From an uncultured Sphingomonas sp. (lineage in GTDB: Bacteria; Pseudomonadota; Alphaproteobacteria; Sphingomonadales; Sphingomonadaceae), in contig CAMLSA010000142.1 of assembly GCA_946482655.1 (NCBI GenBank), forward strand, positions 1 to 5,872: a DNA stretch of 5,872 bases, read 5' to 3'. The position numbers and the translations under genes were made by a program. Below the pieces are notes generated by a model that was not told the DNA's origin, did not search any database, and was given only the letters and a program-made list of their open reading frames with translations. Every line of letters begins with the position of its first letter. Positions within the stretch are counted from its first letter, which is position 1. Shown here piece after piece: positions 1 through 5,767 of the stretch.

Positions 1-764
1 GCCGCGGCTTCAGGCGATCCCGATATGATGAACGCGCCTTCGGTGTGTCGGGCGGCGAACTGCTGACCCGAGCTCGACGCTCCAGCCTGAAACAGCACCG
101 GCGTTCGCTGCGGTGACGGCTCCACCAGATGAGGCCCTTCCACCGAATAGCGCTCGCCGACATGGTTGATCTTGTGGACCTTGGCCGGGTCGGCATAGAT
201 CCCGCGCTCCATATCGCGAAGGACGGCGTCATCTTCCCACGAGCTTTCCCAGAGCTTGTAGGTGACCTCGACATATTCCTCGGCCCAGCGATAGCGTTCG
301 TCATGATCGGTGATGTTGGGCAGACCCATACTGCGCGAACCGTTCGCGGAAGCGCTGGTGACCATATTCCATCCCATTCGCCCCTTCGTCAGGTGATCGA
401 GCGTCGACATCTCCCGCGCAAAGGAAAAAGGGTGCTGCTGCAGAACCGAATTAGTATAGACAAAACCGAGATGCTCGGTCGCATTGGCCATCGCGGAGAT
501 CAGCATATTCGGCGAACTGATCGGGAATTGCACCGCATTGCTGATGATACTGTCGAAAGACCCACCCTGATCGGCATACATCCCGAACACGTCCGCGAAG
601 AAGACCGCGTCAACCTTGCCGCGCTCGGCGATCTTGGCAATCTCTACCCACATCTCGAGATCGTTGTAATCAAGTGAGCGCGACTCCGGATGCCGCCACG
701 TTCCATGGTGAATGTGAGACGGTGTGTTCATCACGAAGAAATTGAAAAACATTCTGTTCGGCAT
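1..764 (-). CDS. FMN-dependent monooxygenase, NtaA/SnaA/DszA family (N-terminal part, cut by window edge)
   Basis: Reading the minus strand from ATG at 764 gives 254 uninterrupted residues running off the left edge. The family is usually about 430-450 residues, so roughly 55-60% is present. Seen: MFFNFFVMNTPSHIHHGTW start (5-23), ADVFGMY (57-63), EHLGFVYTNSVLQQHPFSFA (97-116), the hallmark GRMGWNMVTSAS (128-139), DERYRWAEEYVEV (155-167), GPHLVEPSPQRTPVLFQAG (210-228) and SSSGQQFAARHTEGAF (230-245). These match the bacterial-luciferase-like TIM-barrel enzymes of the nitrilotriacetate, pristinamycin and dibenzothiophene-sulfone monooxygenase group. Known members use reduced FMN from a separate flavin reductase and O2 to oxygenate C-N, C-S or C-C bonds in the cytoplasm; no reductase is encoded here. 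The start has only a weak GGA about 9 nt upstream; Met5 (ATG at 752) is an alternative. It is divergent from the SDR operon, suggesting co-regulation. Substrate unknown. Confidence 0.93.
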   Translation of the reverse strand, partial: MPNRMFFNFFVMNTPSHIHHGTWRHPESRSLDYNDLEMWVEIAKIAERGKVDAVFFADVFGMYADQGGSFDSIISNAVQFPISSPNMLISAMANATEHLGFVYTNSVLQQHPFSFAREMSTLDHLTKGRMGWNMVTSASANGSRSMGLPNITDHDERYRWAEEYVEVTYKLWESSWEDDAVLRDMERGIYADPAKVHKINHVGERYSVEGPHLVEPSPQRTPVLFQAGASSSGQQFAARHTEGAFIISGSPEAA

Positions 765-770
765 AGAATT

Positions 771-793
771 TCCAATCGCTTAAATGAATTGGA
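771..793 (-). repeat. Inverted repeat in monooxygenase leader, covers its weak RBS
   Basis: TCCAAT (771-776) and ATTGGA (788-793) are perfect 6 bp arms around 11 nt. On the minus strand the arm nearest the gene reads ATTGGA and ends 6 nt before the ATG at 764, so the only GGA resembling a Shine-Dalgarno lies inside the stem. It may be an operator for a dimeric repressor or a weak translation-masking hairpin. The arms are AT-rich and short, so chance is possible. Confidence 0.35.
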
Positions 794-814
794 TCGCACC
801 TATCGAGGCTATTT

Positions 815-837
815 ACGCGCGTTCCGGCTCCGCGCGT
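815..837. repeat. GC-rich inverted repeat upstream of monooxygenase
   Basis: ACGCGCG (815-821) and CGCGCGT (831-837) form perfect 7 bp arms with a 9 nt loop. This would be a stable hairpin if transcribed as part of the monooxygenase leader, about 50-73 nt upstream of its start. No U-tract follows on the minus strand (the next bases are TAAATAGCC), so a simple intrinsic terminator is not supported. An operator or leader structure is possible. Confidence 0.35.
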
Positions 838-1106
838 TACCATGCGTCCCCACGCAATTCGGTTCTTCCAGAAAATTGATTGGCAGGGCTGGTGAAAAGT
901 TTTCGATGAAAGACTGACGATGCGGGCGCCCGGCATGACACATGGCGCATGGGTCACGCCCGTTCCCGCCAGCCACTCCCTTTCTCCTTTTCTGGCGTGG
1001 AAAAGCTCCATCACGCCGGATCGATTTCGATATCACGCTCTCTTCGAGGCCGCTCCTTGAGCGTCCGGAATGGTGCACTTCTTGTCGCGACTCCCTATTG
1101 ACCCCT

Positions 1107-1124
1107 TTGTTGATTGTCAACAAT
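1107..1124. promoter_or_regulatory. Operator-like palindrome, GntR/FadR-type appearance
   Basis: TTGTTGA (1107-1113) and TCAACAA (1117-1123) are perfect 7 bp arms around TTG. Nested in it is ATTGTCAACAAT (1113-1124), with 5 bp arms around CA. GT-N-AC cores flanked by T and A tracts are typical of operators for FCD/FadR-type GntR repressors. That family assignment is inference. It sits about 45-60 bp upstream of the TATAAT at 1168 and overlaps a possible -35 (TTGACC, 1098-1103) to -10 interval. A close copy occurs at 1232-1243. Confidence 0.5.
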
Positions 1125-1167
1125 ATGGACACCCTTTGGCCCCTAAATCTTCCCAATGTCTTCGACA

Positions 1168-1173
1168 TATAAT
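1168..1173 (+). promoter_or_regulatory. Candidate -10 element for the SDR operon
   Basis: A perfect TATAAT lies 179 bp upstream of the SDR start. The -35 position at 17 bp spacing reads AAATCT, a poor match, so the promoter is either activator-dependent or not real. If used, it gives a leader of about 170 nt, with one operator-like box upstream (1107-1124) and one downstream (1232-1243). Confidence 0.35.
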
Positions 1174-1231
1174 GGTTGCTTGTCCCTAGGTGTTTCAGGA
1201 TTCCACACTTAGACGAACAAGCCTGGTGTGT

Positions 1232-1243
1232 ATTGACGACAAT
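1232..1243. promoter_or_regulatory. Second operator-like box related to 1113-1124
   Basis: ATTGACGACAAT matches ATTGTCAACAAT at 10 of 12 positions. Its centre is about 119 bp from the first box. A further half-site-like GACAAT occurs at 1253-1258. Two related boxes flanking a TATAAT fit a repressor that acts by looping or roadblock. The internal symmetry here is weaker (ATTG/CAAT only). Confidence 0.35.
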
Positions 1244-1340
1244 GTGAAAATAGACAATTCTGCAAGACGACCGAAGCAGCATGCGCGACGCGTCTTACTC
1301 CGGCGGCCTGCGGAACAGGCGTGGCAGGGGGGAACAAGCT

Positions 1341-1355
1341 GGGGAGAGAGACGTG
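1341..1355 (+). promoter_or_regulatory. RBS that decides the SDR start (GTG at 1353)
   Basis: GGGGAGAG (1341-1348) lies 4-6 nt before GTG 1353. The upstream in-frame ATG at 1281 has no Shine-Dalgarno and would add 24 Arg/Gly-rich residues that do not resemble an SDR N-terminus. A near-identical GGGGAGAG precedes the receptor start at 3518. Confidence 0.8.
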
Positions 1356-2252
1356 AAGGAAGTTATCGGTAGGAACGCGGTCGTCACCGGCGCCGGTACG
1401 GGAATGGGCCGGTCGATCGCGCTGGCGCTTGCGGATGCCGGGGTCAACGTCGTTGTGTCGGACATCGAGAAGGACGCAGCCGCCTTGGTCGCGGAGGAGA
1501 TTCGTTCGAGAGCCGACGTGCAAGCAATGACCGTCCAGGCGGATGTCTCAAAACTGGAGGATGTCGTCCGGCTCGCCGACCTCGCGTACGGTACTCTGGG
1601 ATCCGTTGAGATCCTCGTTAACAACGCCGGTGTGACGCTTCGGCCGTTCCGATCGACCTGGGATACGAGTTACGAGGACTTCAGATGGGTAATGGAGGTC
1701 AACTTCTGGGGTGTTCTACATGGTCATCACGTCTTTGTGCCAAGAATGCTCGCGGCGGGCCGCCACGAGGGGCATATCGTCAACACTTCGTCGATCGGTT
1801 CGCTCATGTCCGTAGCCGGCCATTCGGCATATTGCGCATCAAAGAGCGCTGTTGATGGGTTTTCGCACAGCGCACGCGAGGAATTGAAGCTGTTTGGAAT
1901 TGGCGTGAGCCTTCTTCATCCAGGACCGGTGCGGACGCGTATTACTACGAGCGAGAGGCTGCGGCCGACGAAGGACCGATCCGAGAACCGGCCGGTCAAG
2001 CCTTGGGCCGACTATGTGCGGGACGTCGTCAACCCGGTGGTGGACCTGCCAGCCGGCACTCAACCGGTTGGCTCCGATCCCGATTTTACGATCGATCCGA
2101 TGGTCTATATCACACCGAACGATGTCGGCAGGATGGTGCTTGATGGCATCTTGGAGAACAAGCCGCATATCCTGACCCATCCACCGCTCCGTGACCGGCT
2201 CGAGGCCCGCTTCGCGGCCGTCCTCGCCGGGGAGCCTCGTCCACCGACCTGA
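1353..2252 (+). CDS. Short-chain dehydrogenase/reductase (classical SDR)
   Basis: The 299-residue product (from GTG 1353) is a cytoplasmic NAD(P)-dependent oxidoreductase. Rossmann fold landmarks in order: TGAGTGMG nucleotide-binding loop (12-19), Asp37 at the end of beta-2 (suggesting NAD+ over NADP+), Asp64-Val65 adenine contact, NNAG (90-93), catalytic Asn117, Ser147 in IVNTSSIGS, Tyr160 and Lys164 in YCASK, and HPGPVRTRI (189-197). After the core there is a long substrate-loop region (about 198-255) and a C-terminal helix ending in LAGEPRPPT. This makes it about 40-50 residues longer than a minimal classical SDR. The reaction would be alcohol/ketone interconversion; the substrate cannot be told from sequence. 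It is the first gene of a probable two-gene operon, with the lyase-family gene starting 55 bp after its stop, and is divergent from the monooxygenase. Family assignment is very secure; the role in substrate breakdown is inferred from neighbours. Confidence 0.95.
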   Translation: MKEVIGRNAVVTGAGTGMGRSIALALADAGVNVVVSDIEKDAAALVAEEIRSRADVQAMTVQADVSKLEDVVRLADLAYGTLGSVEILVNNAGVTLRPFRSTWDTSYEDFRWVMEVNFWGVLHGHHVFVPRMLAAGRHEGHIVNTSSIGSLMSVAGHSAYCASKSAVDGFSHSAREELKLFGIGVSLLHPGPVRTRITTSERLRPTKDRSENRPVKPWADYVRDVVNPVVDLPAGTQPVGSDPDFTIDPMVYITPNDVGRMVLDGILENKPHILTHPPLRDRLEARFAAVLAGEPRPPT

Positions 2253-2294
2253 CGACTCCGGGCACACCGGCACAGTGACAGACGAAAGAATCAC

Positions 2295-2310
2295 GAGGAA
2301 GAGCATCATG
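2295..2310 (+). promoter_or_regulatory. RBS that decides the ICL/PEPM-family start (ATG at 2308)
   Basis: GAGGAA (2295-2300) is placed 7 nt before ATG 2308. In-frame alternatives upstream (GTG 2275, ATG 2191) have no comparable site, and the latter overlaps the SDR coding region by 62 bp. Confidence 0.75.
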
Positions 2311-3240
2311 GGTTTCACGCCGTCGAAAATTCATCCCGCGACACGCCTGCGGCAATTGCTGGCGCGCGACGAGGCCCTGTTTATGCCAGGGTGCTACGAT
2401 GCCCTCTCGGCGCGCATGATCGAGACGAGCGGCTTCGAGGCGGCCGCGATCAGTGGCTTCGCGGTCGAGGCGGCGCTGCTTGGCGGCCCGGATATCGGCC
2501 TGATTACGATGAGCGAGCTGGCCGGTCATGCGCGCTGCGTCACCAACGCCGTCGACATACCGATCATCACCGATGTCGATACGGGTTTCGGCGGGGTTCA
2601 GAACATCTATCGCACGGTTCGCGCGATGGAGCAGGCAGGGTTGGCCGGGCTCCACATCGAGGACCAACGCCTGCCAAAGAAATGCCCTGTCCTGCCTGGC
2701 CGCATCGTGGTGTCGGTCGAAGAAGCCAGCGATCGCTATGCCGTCGCGTGCGAGGCGCGGACCAATCCCGATTTCCTGATCATCGCCAGGAGTGATGCTG
2801 ATATCCTGTCCTATGATGAGCAGATACGGCGTTCGAACGCTTATCTTTCGGCAGGGGCCGACATGGTGCTGCCGATGATGATCGAGTTGGATGGCGCGCC
2901 CTTCTCCAACTTGGATCCGGACGATCAGATGACGCAGATTGCCCGCACGGTCGCCGATCTCGACGGCCCTATGATGTATGTCGGCCCGCCACCCGCAGGA
3001 TACGGCGCCGGCGATCTTGCGCAGGCCGGCGTCAAGCTCATCTCGCACTCTGCCGTCACGATCGAGGCCGCGGCCAACGCGATGAAGGCAATCCTTGCCG
3101 AGCTCCGCGAGCAGGGTGTCACGCGAAACTTCTATGAAAAGCTGCCGAATACCCTTCCCGCTGGGCGGCCGCTGCTCGATCTGATGCGCGTCGAGCACTA
3201 TCTGGACCTGGAAACCCGCTACCCCCATGGTTCGCGTTGA
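2308..3240 (+). CDS. Isocitrate lyase/PEP mutase superfamily protein, atypical active-site loop
   Basis: The 310-residue product has the alpha/beta-barrel plan of the ICL/PEP mutase superfamily and the usual length of methylisocitrate-lyase-like members (about 290-310). Seen: MPGCYDALSARM (26-37), GFEAAAISGFAV (42-53), the Mg2+-binding DVDTGFGG (89-96), NIYRTVRAMEQAG (99-111), HIEDQ (116-120), KKCP (124-127), IARSDA (159-164) and AGADMVLPMM (182-191). Known members cleave or form C-C or P-C bonds alpha to a carboxylate (isocitrate, 2-methylisocitrate and dimethylmalate lyases, PEP mutase, oxaloacetate decarboxylase). The signature K[KR]CGH of lyases reads KKCPVLPG here: the catalytic-type Cys126 is kept but Gly-His is lost. 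The usual Pro-Glu after AGAD is Pro-Met. The exact reaction therefore cannot be named; calling it prpB or aceA would be over-annotation. Cytoplasmic, probably co-transcribed with the SDR upstream. Confidence 0.9.
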   Translation: MGFTPSKIHPATRLRQLLARDEALFMPGCYDALSARMIETSGFEAAAISGFAVEAALLGGPDIGLITMSELAGHARCVTNAVDIPIITDVDTGFGGVQNIYRTVRAMEQAGLAGLHIEDQRLPKKCPVLPGRIVVSVEEASDRYAVACEARTNPDFLIIARSDADILSYDEQIRRSNAYLSAGADMVLPMMIELDGAPFSNLDPDDQMTQIARTVADLDGPMMYVGPPPAGYGAGDLAQAGVKLISHSAVTIEAAANAMKAILAELREQGVTRNFYEKLPNTLPAGRPLLDLMRVEHYLDLETRYPHGSR

Positions 3241-3252
3241 GGAGCCCGTGCC

Positions 3253-3303
3253 GTGACGACACAGGTCAAGGCCAAAGCGCTTCCGGCCCTTGAGCGCGAC
3301 TGA
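3253..3303 (+). pseudogene. 16-codon ORF after the lyase gene; possible gene remnant or small peptide
   Basis: GGAG at 3241-3244, directly after the lyase stop, is followed 8 nt later by GTG 3253. The frame reads VTTQVKAKALPALERD and stops at TGA 3301. The codons have GC-rich third positions (11 of 16), as in the real genes. A different frame shortly after (3335 to about 3460) reads LGAIEKRAEMPLRKY and beyond without a stop. One reading is the decayed 5' end of a third operon gene, broken by a frameshift or deletion. Another is chance. No family is recognised. Confidence 0.25.
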
Positions 3304-3319
3304 TCAAAGAAACGGTGGC

Positions 3320-3331
3320 CTTGCCGGCAAG
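3320..3331. repeat. 12 bp perfect palindrome
   Basis: CTTGCCGGCAAG is self-complementary. It lies 80 bp after the lyase stop and 186 bp before the receptor start. With no loop and no following T-tract it is a poor terminator; an operator or chance are both possible. Confidence 0.25.
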
Positions 3332-3381
3332 TAGCTCGGTGCAATCGAGAAGCGCGCCGAAATGCCGTTGCGGAAATATAT

Positions 3382-3396
3382 TGTGTGGATCTCACA
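3382..3396. promoter_or_regulatory. Inverted repeat upstream of receptor promoter
   Basis: TGTG (3382-3385) and CACA (3393-3396) flank TGGATCT. The site resembles a CRP/FNR-type box, but the spacing is 7 rather than the 8 nt seen between these tetramers in the CRP consensus, so it is only operator-like. It sits about 50 bp upstream of the TTGACA at 3444, a plausible activator position. Confidence 0.25.
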
Positions 3397-3443
3397 TGAC
3401 ATGGCTCTTGAAGCCCATAATTGCGCCAAATGTCTTCGTTCAC

Positions 3444-3490
3444 TTGACATTTTACCTTAATTTTGTTCTCAGTCTCCTACCTTAAAAAAT
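3444..3490 (+). promoter_or_regulatory. Candidate receptor promoter with 8 bp direct repeat
   Basis: A consensus -35 (TTGACA, 3444-3449) lies in a locally AT-rich stretch 69 bp upstream of the receptor start. The -10 position at 17 bp spacing (TCTCAG, 3467-3472) matches only 3 of 6. A second pairing, TTGTTC (3463-3468) with AAAAAT (3485-3490), is also imperfect. The octamer TACCTTAA occurs twice, at 3453-3460 and 3478-3485, 25 bp apart, which suggests a tandem regulator site across the promoter. The receptor therefore probably has its own promoter rather than relying on readthrough from the lyase gene. Confidence 0.45.
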
Positions 3491-3517
3491 TCGCAATAAA
3501 ACCGGGGAGAGTGAAAT

Positions 3518-5737
3518 ATGAGGGGAAAGATTCTGGGCGCCTTGTGCGCATCGGCGGCGCTCGTCAGCGCATCGCAGCTTCAGGCCCAGACCGAAGCACC
3601 CGCGGCGGACGACGCGGCGGGCAGTCAGATCGCGGAGATCGTGGTGACCGGCGCCCGCCAGCGCTCGGAGACGGTGCAGTTGGCGCCGGTGGCAGTGTCG
3701 GTGCTGACGCCCCGCATCATCGACTCGCTTAATGCCAGCAACATTCAGGGGCTGGCCCAGGTCATCCCGAATCTTCAGATCGTGTCGTCGAACGCGGTGA
3801 TCGGCCTACCGGTCATCGCCCTGCGCGGCTTCTACACCAACAACAGCGACATCTCGCAGGAGCCCGGCGTCGCGGTCTATGTCGACGGTGTGTACCAAGT
3901 GCTGACACCGGGTTCGTTCGCCGATCTGTTCGACCTGCAGAGTATCGAGGTCCTGCGCGGTCCGCAGGGCACGCTGCTCGGCAAGAACGCGCCGGCCGGC
4001 GCGATCCTGCTCAACCGGTCGCGCCCCACCGGCGAGTTCGGCGTGCGCGCCAAGGCCGAATATGGCAGCTACAACCTCGTGCAGGGGCAGGTGCTGTTCA
4101 ACTTCCCGATCATCAACGAGCTGTTGTCGGGCAAGATCTACGCCTTCTACCGCAATCGCGGCGACTATATCGACAACCTCGCATTTCCCAACGCCGATGT
4201 GGGCGCCGAGCGGCGCGGCACGCTGCGCGGGGCGCTTCTGTTCGAGCCGACGGCCGATCTCAGCTTCTATCTGACCGGCGAGTATAACCGCGACCGCTCG
4301 GACCAGAAAATCGCGCGCAACATCGCGACGGGCAATGTCGCGCCTTGCAACACGATCGGCTTGTGCAACGTCGACGCCCGAAACTACAACACGACCCGCG
4401 CCGACTTCACGAACCGCCCGCGGTCAGACGATTATTCGGCGACGCTCGTGGCTGACTGGAAGGGCAGCGCGGTCGCGCTCAAATCCACTACCGGTTGGCG
4501 GCACTACAAGCAGCTCAACAAGATCGATCTCGACGGTACGCCGGTGGTCCTCCTTCACTCTTTCGACAATCCGATAAATCTCAAGAGCTATTCGGAAGAG
4601 CTGAGGGTGAACTCGGTCGACGGCGGCGGTGCCGATCTCGATGGCATGCTCGATTGGGTCATCGGCGGCTATATCTCGCATTCAAACGCCTTCGCCGCCG
4701 CATCGCGCAATGCGCGCAATGTCAGCATCACGACGCGGGCTCAGCGCGTGATCCGCGACAGCAAGGCGGTCTTCGGCCAGCTCGACATCCATCTGAACGA
4801 TCAATGGACGATCTCCGGCGGCGCGCGGCGCAGCAGCGAGCGCTTCAAACACCGCTTCGCCTTCGCGGCCCCCGCGGTCTATCCGGTGGGCACCGTCTTT
4901 CCGCCGCTGCCGAACCGTGAACGCGTGACGTCGAAGAACACCTCGTTCGAGGCGGGCACCCAGTACAATCTGACGCCCGACAAGATGATTTATTTCCGCT
5001 ATTCGGAAGGTTTTCGTCCGAGCGCCTTCAACGGCGAGCCGCCCACGGCCGTGAATATCCCGTTCCCGGCGGAGGAATCAATCTCCTACGAAATCGGCGC
5101 GAAGACCGACTGGCTCGACAAGCGGCTGCGGGTCAATCTCACGCTGTTCGACATCAAGTTCGACAACCTGCAGCGCAACTTCCAGGTACCGGTCGCGGGC
5201 GGCAGCTTCATCCAGGTGACCGGCACCGCCGGCGCGCGTACCAAGGGCATCGAGCTCGAAACGGTCGTCATCCCGGTCGACGACCTGACGTTGCGCGGCA
5301 ATTTCGGTTACCTCGACGCCAAGTACGCCAACTTCATCCTGAACCTCGGGACGGCCGGAATGGTCGATCTTTCCGGCGAGCGACTGCCGTTCGCGGCGAA
5401 ATATACTGCGTCGGTGGCGGCCGACTACAGGATCCGGTTCGGCGACGGCAACCTCGCCGGGTTCGAAGCGCTGACCCTCCACGCCGCCGCCGACTATCGC
5501 AGCGCGACCAACCTCAGCAGTACGAGTCACCCGCTCGGTCTCCAGAAGGGCTACACCAACGTGAACGCCTCGGTGACGCTGCATTCGGTCGAGGACCGCT
5601 ACCAGCTTCAATTCTATGTCAATAATCTGTTCGACAAGCATTGGCTGGAACTGGTGACGGTGATCCCCGGCGTGTCCAACTGGGTCCAGGATAATATCGA
5701 GCGCACCTGGGGCGTTTCGCTCCAAGCGAAATTCTGA
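3518..5737 (+). CDS. TonB-dependent outer-membrane receptor
   Basis: The complete 739-residue product is an outer-membrane beta-barrel importer energised by TonB-ExbB-ExbD. The start is fixed by GGGGAGAG (3504-3511) and by a signal peptide: MRGK, a hydrophobic stretch (about 5-19), and likely cleavage after LQA (21-23). A TonB box EIVVTGAR follows at 40-47. The plug domain (about 50-170) has PGVAVYVDGVY (116-126) and IEVLRGPQGTLLGKN (143-157) followed by APAGAI. The barrel has NNLFDKHW near the end and closes with RTWGVSLQAKF, an aromatic-terminated last strand recognised by the BAM machinery. Cys277 and Cys283 lie in a probable surface loop and could form a disulfide. No N-terminal signalling domain precedes the plug, so it is not a FecA-type transducer. 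Length is normal for the sphingomonad receptor group, members of which often serve organic substrates rather than siderophores. Ligand unknown; the catabolic neighbours suggest their substrate. Confidence 0.97.
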   Translation: MRGKILGALCASAALVSASQLQAQTEAPAADDAAGSQIAEIVVTGARQRSETVQLAPVAVSVLTPRIIDSLNASNIQGLAQVIPNLQIVSSNAVIGLPVIALRGFYTNNSDISQEPGVAVYVDGVYQVLTPGSFADLFDLQSIEVLRGPQGTLLGKNAPAGAILLNRSRPTGEFGVRAKAEYGSYNLVQGQVLFNFPIINELLSGKIYAFYRNRGDYIDNLAFPNADVGAERRGTLRGALLFEPTADLSFYLTGEYNRDRSDQKIARNIATGNVAPCNTIGLCNVDARNYNTTRADFTNRPRSDDYSATLVADWKGSAVALKSTTGWRHYKQLNKIDLDGTPVVLLHSFDNPINLKSYSEELRVNSVDGGGADLDGMLDWVIGGYISHSNAFAAASRNARNVSITTRAQRVIRDSKAVFGQLDIHLNDQWTISGGARRSSERFKHRFAFAAPAVYPVGTVFPPLPNRERVTSKNTSFEAGTQYNLTPDKMIYFRYSEGFRPSAFNGEPPTAVNIPFPAEESISYEIGAKTDWLDKRLRVNLTLFDIKFDNLQRNFQVPVAGGSFIQVTGTAGARTKGIELETVVIPVDDLTLRGNFGYLDAKYANFILNLGTAGMVDLSGERLPFAAKYTASVAADYRIRFGDGNLAGFEALTLHAAADYRSATNLSSTSHPLGLQKGYTNVNASVTLHSVEDRYQLQFYVNNLFDKHWLELVTVIPGVSNWVQDNIERTWGVSLQAKF

Positions 5738-5745
5738 TCCGGTGA

Positions 5746-5767
5746 TGGGGCCGCTCATGCGGCTCCA
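5746..5767 (+). terminator. Hairpin after receptor gene, possible terminator
   Basis: TGGGGCCGC (5746-5754), loop TCAT and GCGGCTCCA (5759-5767) form a 9 bp GC-rich stem with one G-U wobble. It starts 9 nt after the receptor stop. No run of T follows (CCTTGGTC), so it would be a weak or factor-assisted terminator or an mRNA 3' stabiliser. Confidence 0.45.

Larger units (their letters stand above)
765..1352. other. Divergent intergenic regulatory region, no credible gene
   Basis: This 588 bp gap separates the minus-strand monooxygenase from the plus-strand SDR. Open frames of up to about 157 codons exist on both strands, but their translations are rich in Arg, Ser, His and Cys, carry no family motif and lack convincing ribosome sites, so none is called. 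The stretch from about 1095 to 1260 is visibly more AT-rich than the flanking genes. It contains inverted repeats at 771-793, 815-837 and 987-1005 (CTTTTC, 7 nt, GAAAAG), a 17 bp inverted repeat at 1107-1123, a TATAAT at 1168-1173 and a related box at 1232-1243. The arrangement suits a shared control region for both transcripts. No regulator gene is present in the window. Confidence 0.7.

Noticed and set aside
129..677. 182-codon plus-strand open frame at the left edge
   Set aside because: It is antisense to the monooxygenase, whose minus-strand reading has clear family motifs; its own translation resembles no family.
809..1282. 157-codon minus-strand open frame in the divergent region
   Set aside because: Composition is rich in Arg/Ser/His/Cys, with no domain motif and no RBS, and it overlaps the likely promoter and operator sequences.
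1281..1352. Upstream ATG extending the SDR by 24 residues
   Set aside because: No Shine-Dalgarno, and the Arg/Gly-rich extension is unlike SDR N-termini; GTG 1353 has a strong RBS and places TGAGTGMG at the usual residue 12.
2110..3228. 372-codon minus-strand open frame opposite the lyase gene
   Set aside because: It is the typical antisense shadow of a GC-rich gene; the plus strand has intact superfamily motifs and a good RBS.
3382..3396. CRP binding site
   Set aside because: TGTG and CACA are 7 nt apart rather than 8, and the inner consensus A/T bases are absent, so only a generic inverted repeat is reported.
3533..3556. Cys in the receptor signal peptide as a lipobox
   Set aside because: The residues before Cys10 (Gly-Ala-Leu) do not fit the lipobox, and LQA-Q at 21-24 is a normal signal peptidase I site.
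5078..5758. 226-codon minus-strand open frame opposite the receptor C-terminus
   Set aside because: Antisense shadow; the plus strand encodes a coherent barrel ending with a C-terminal Phe.
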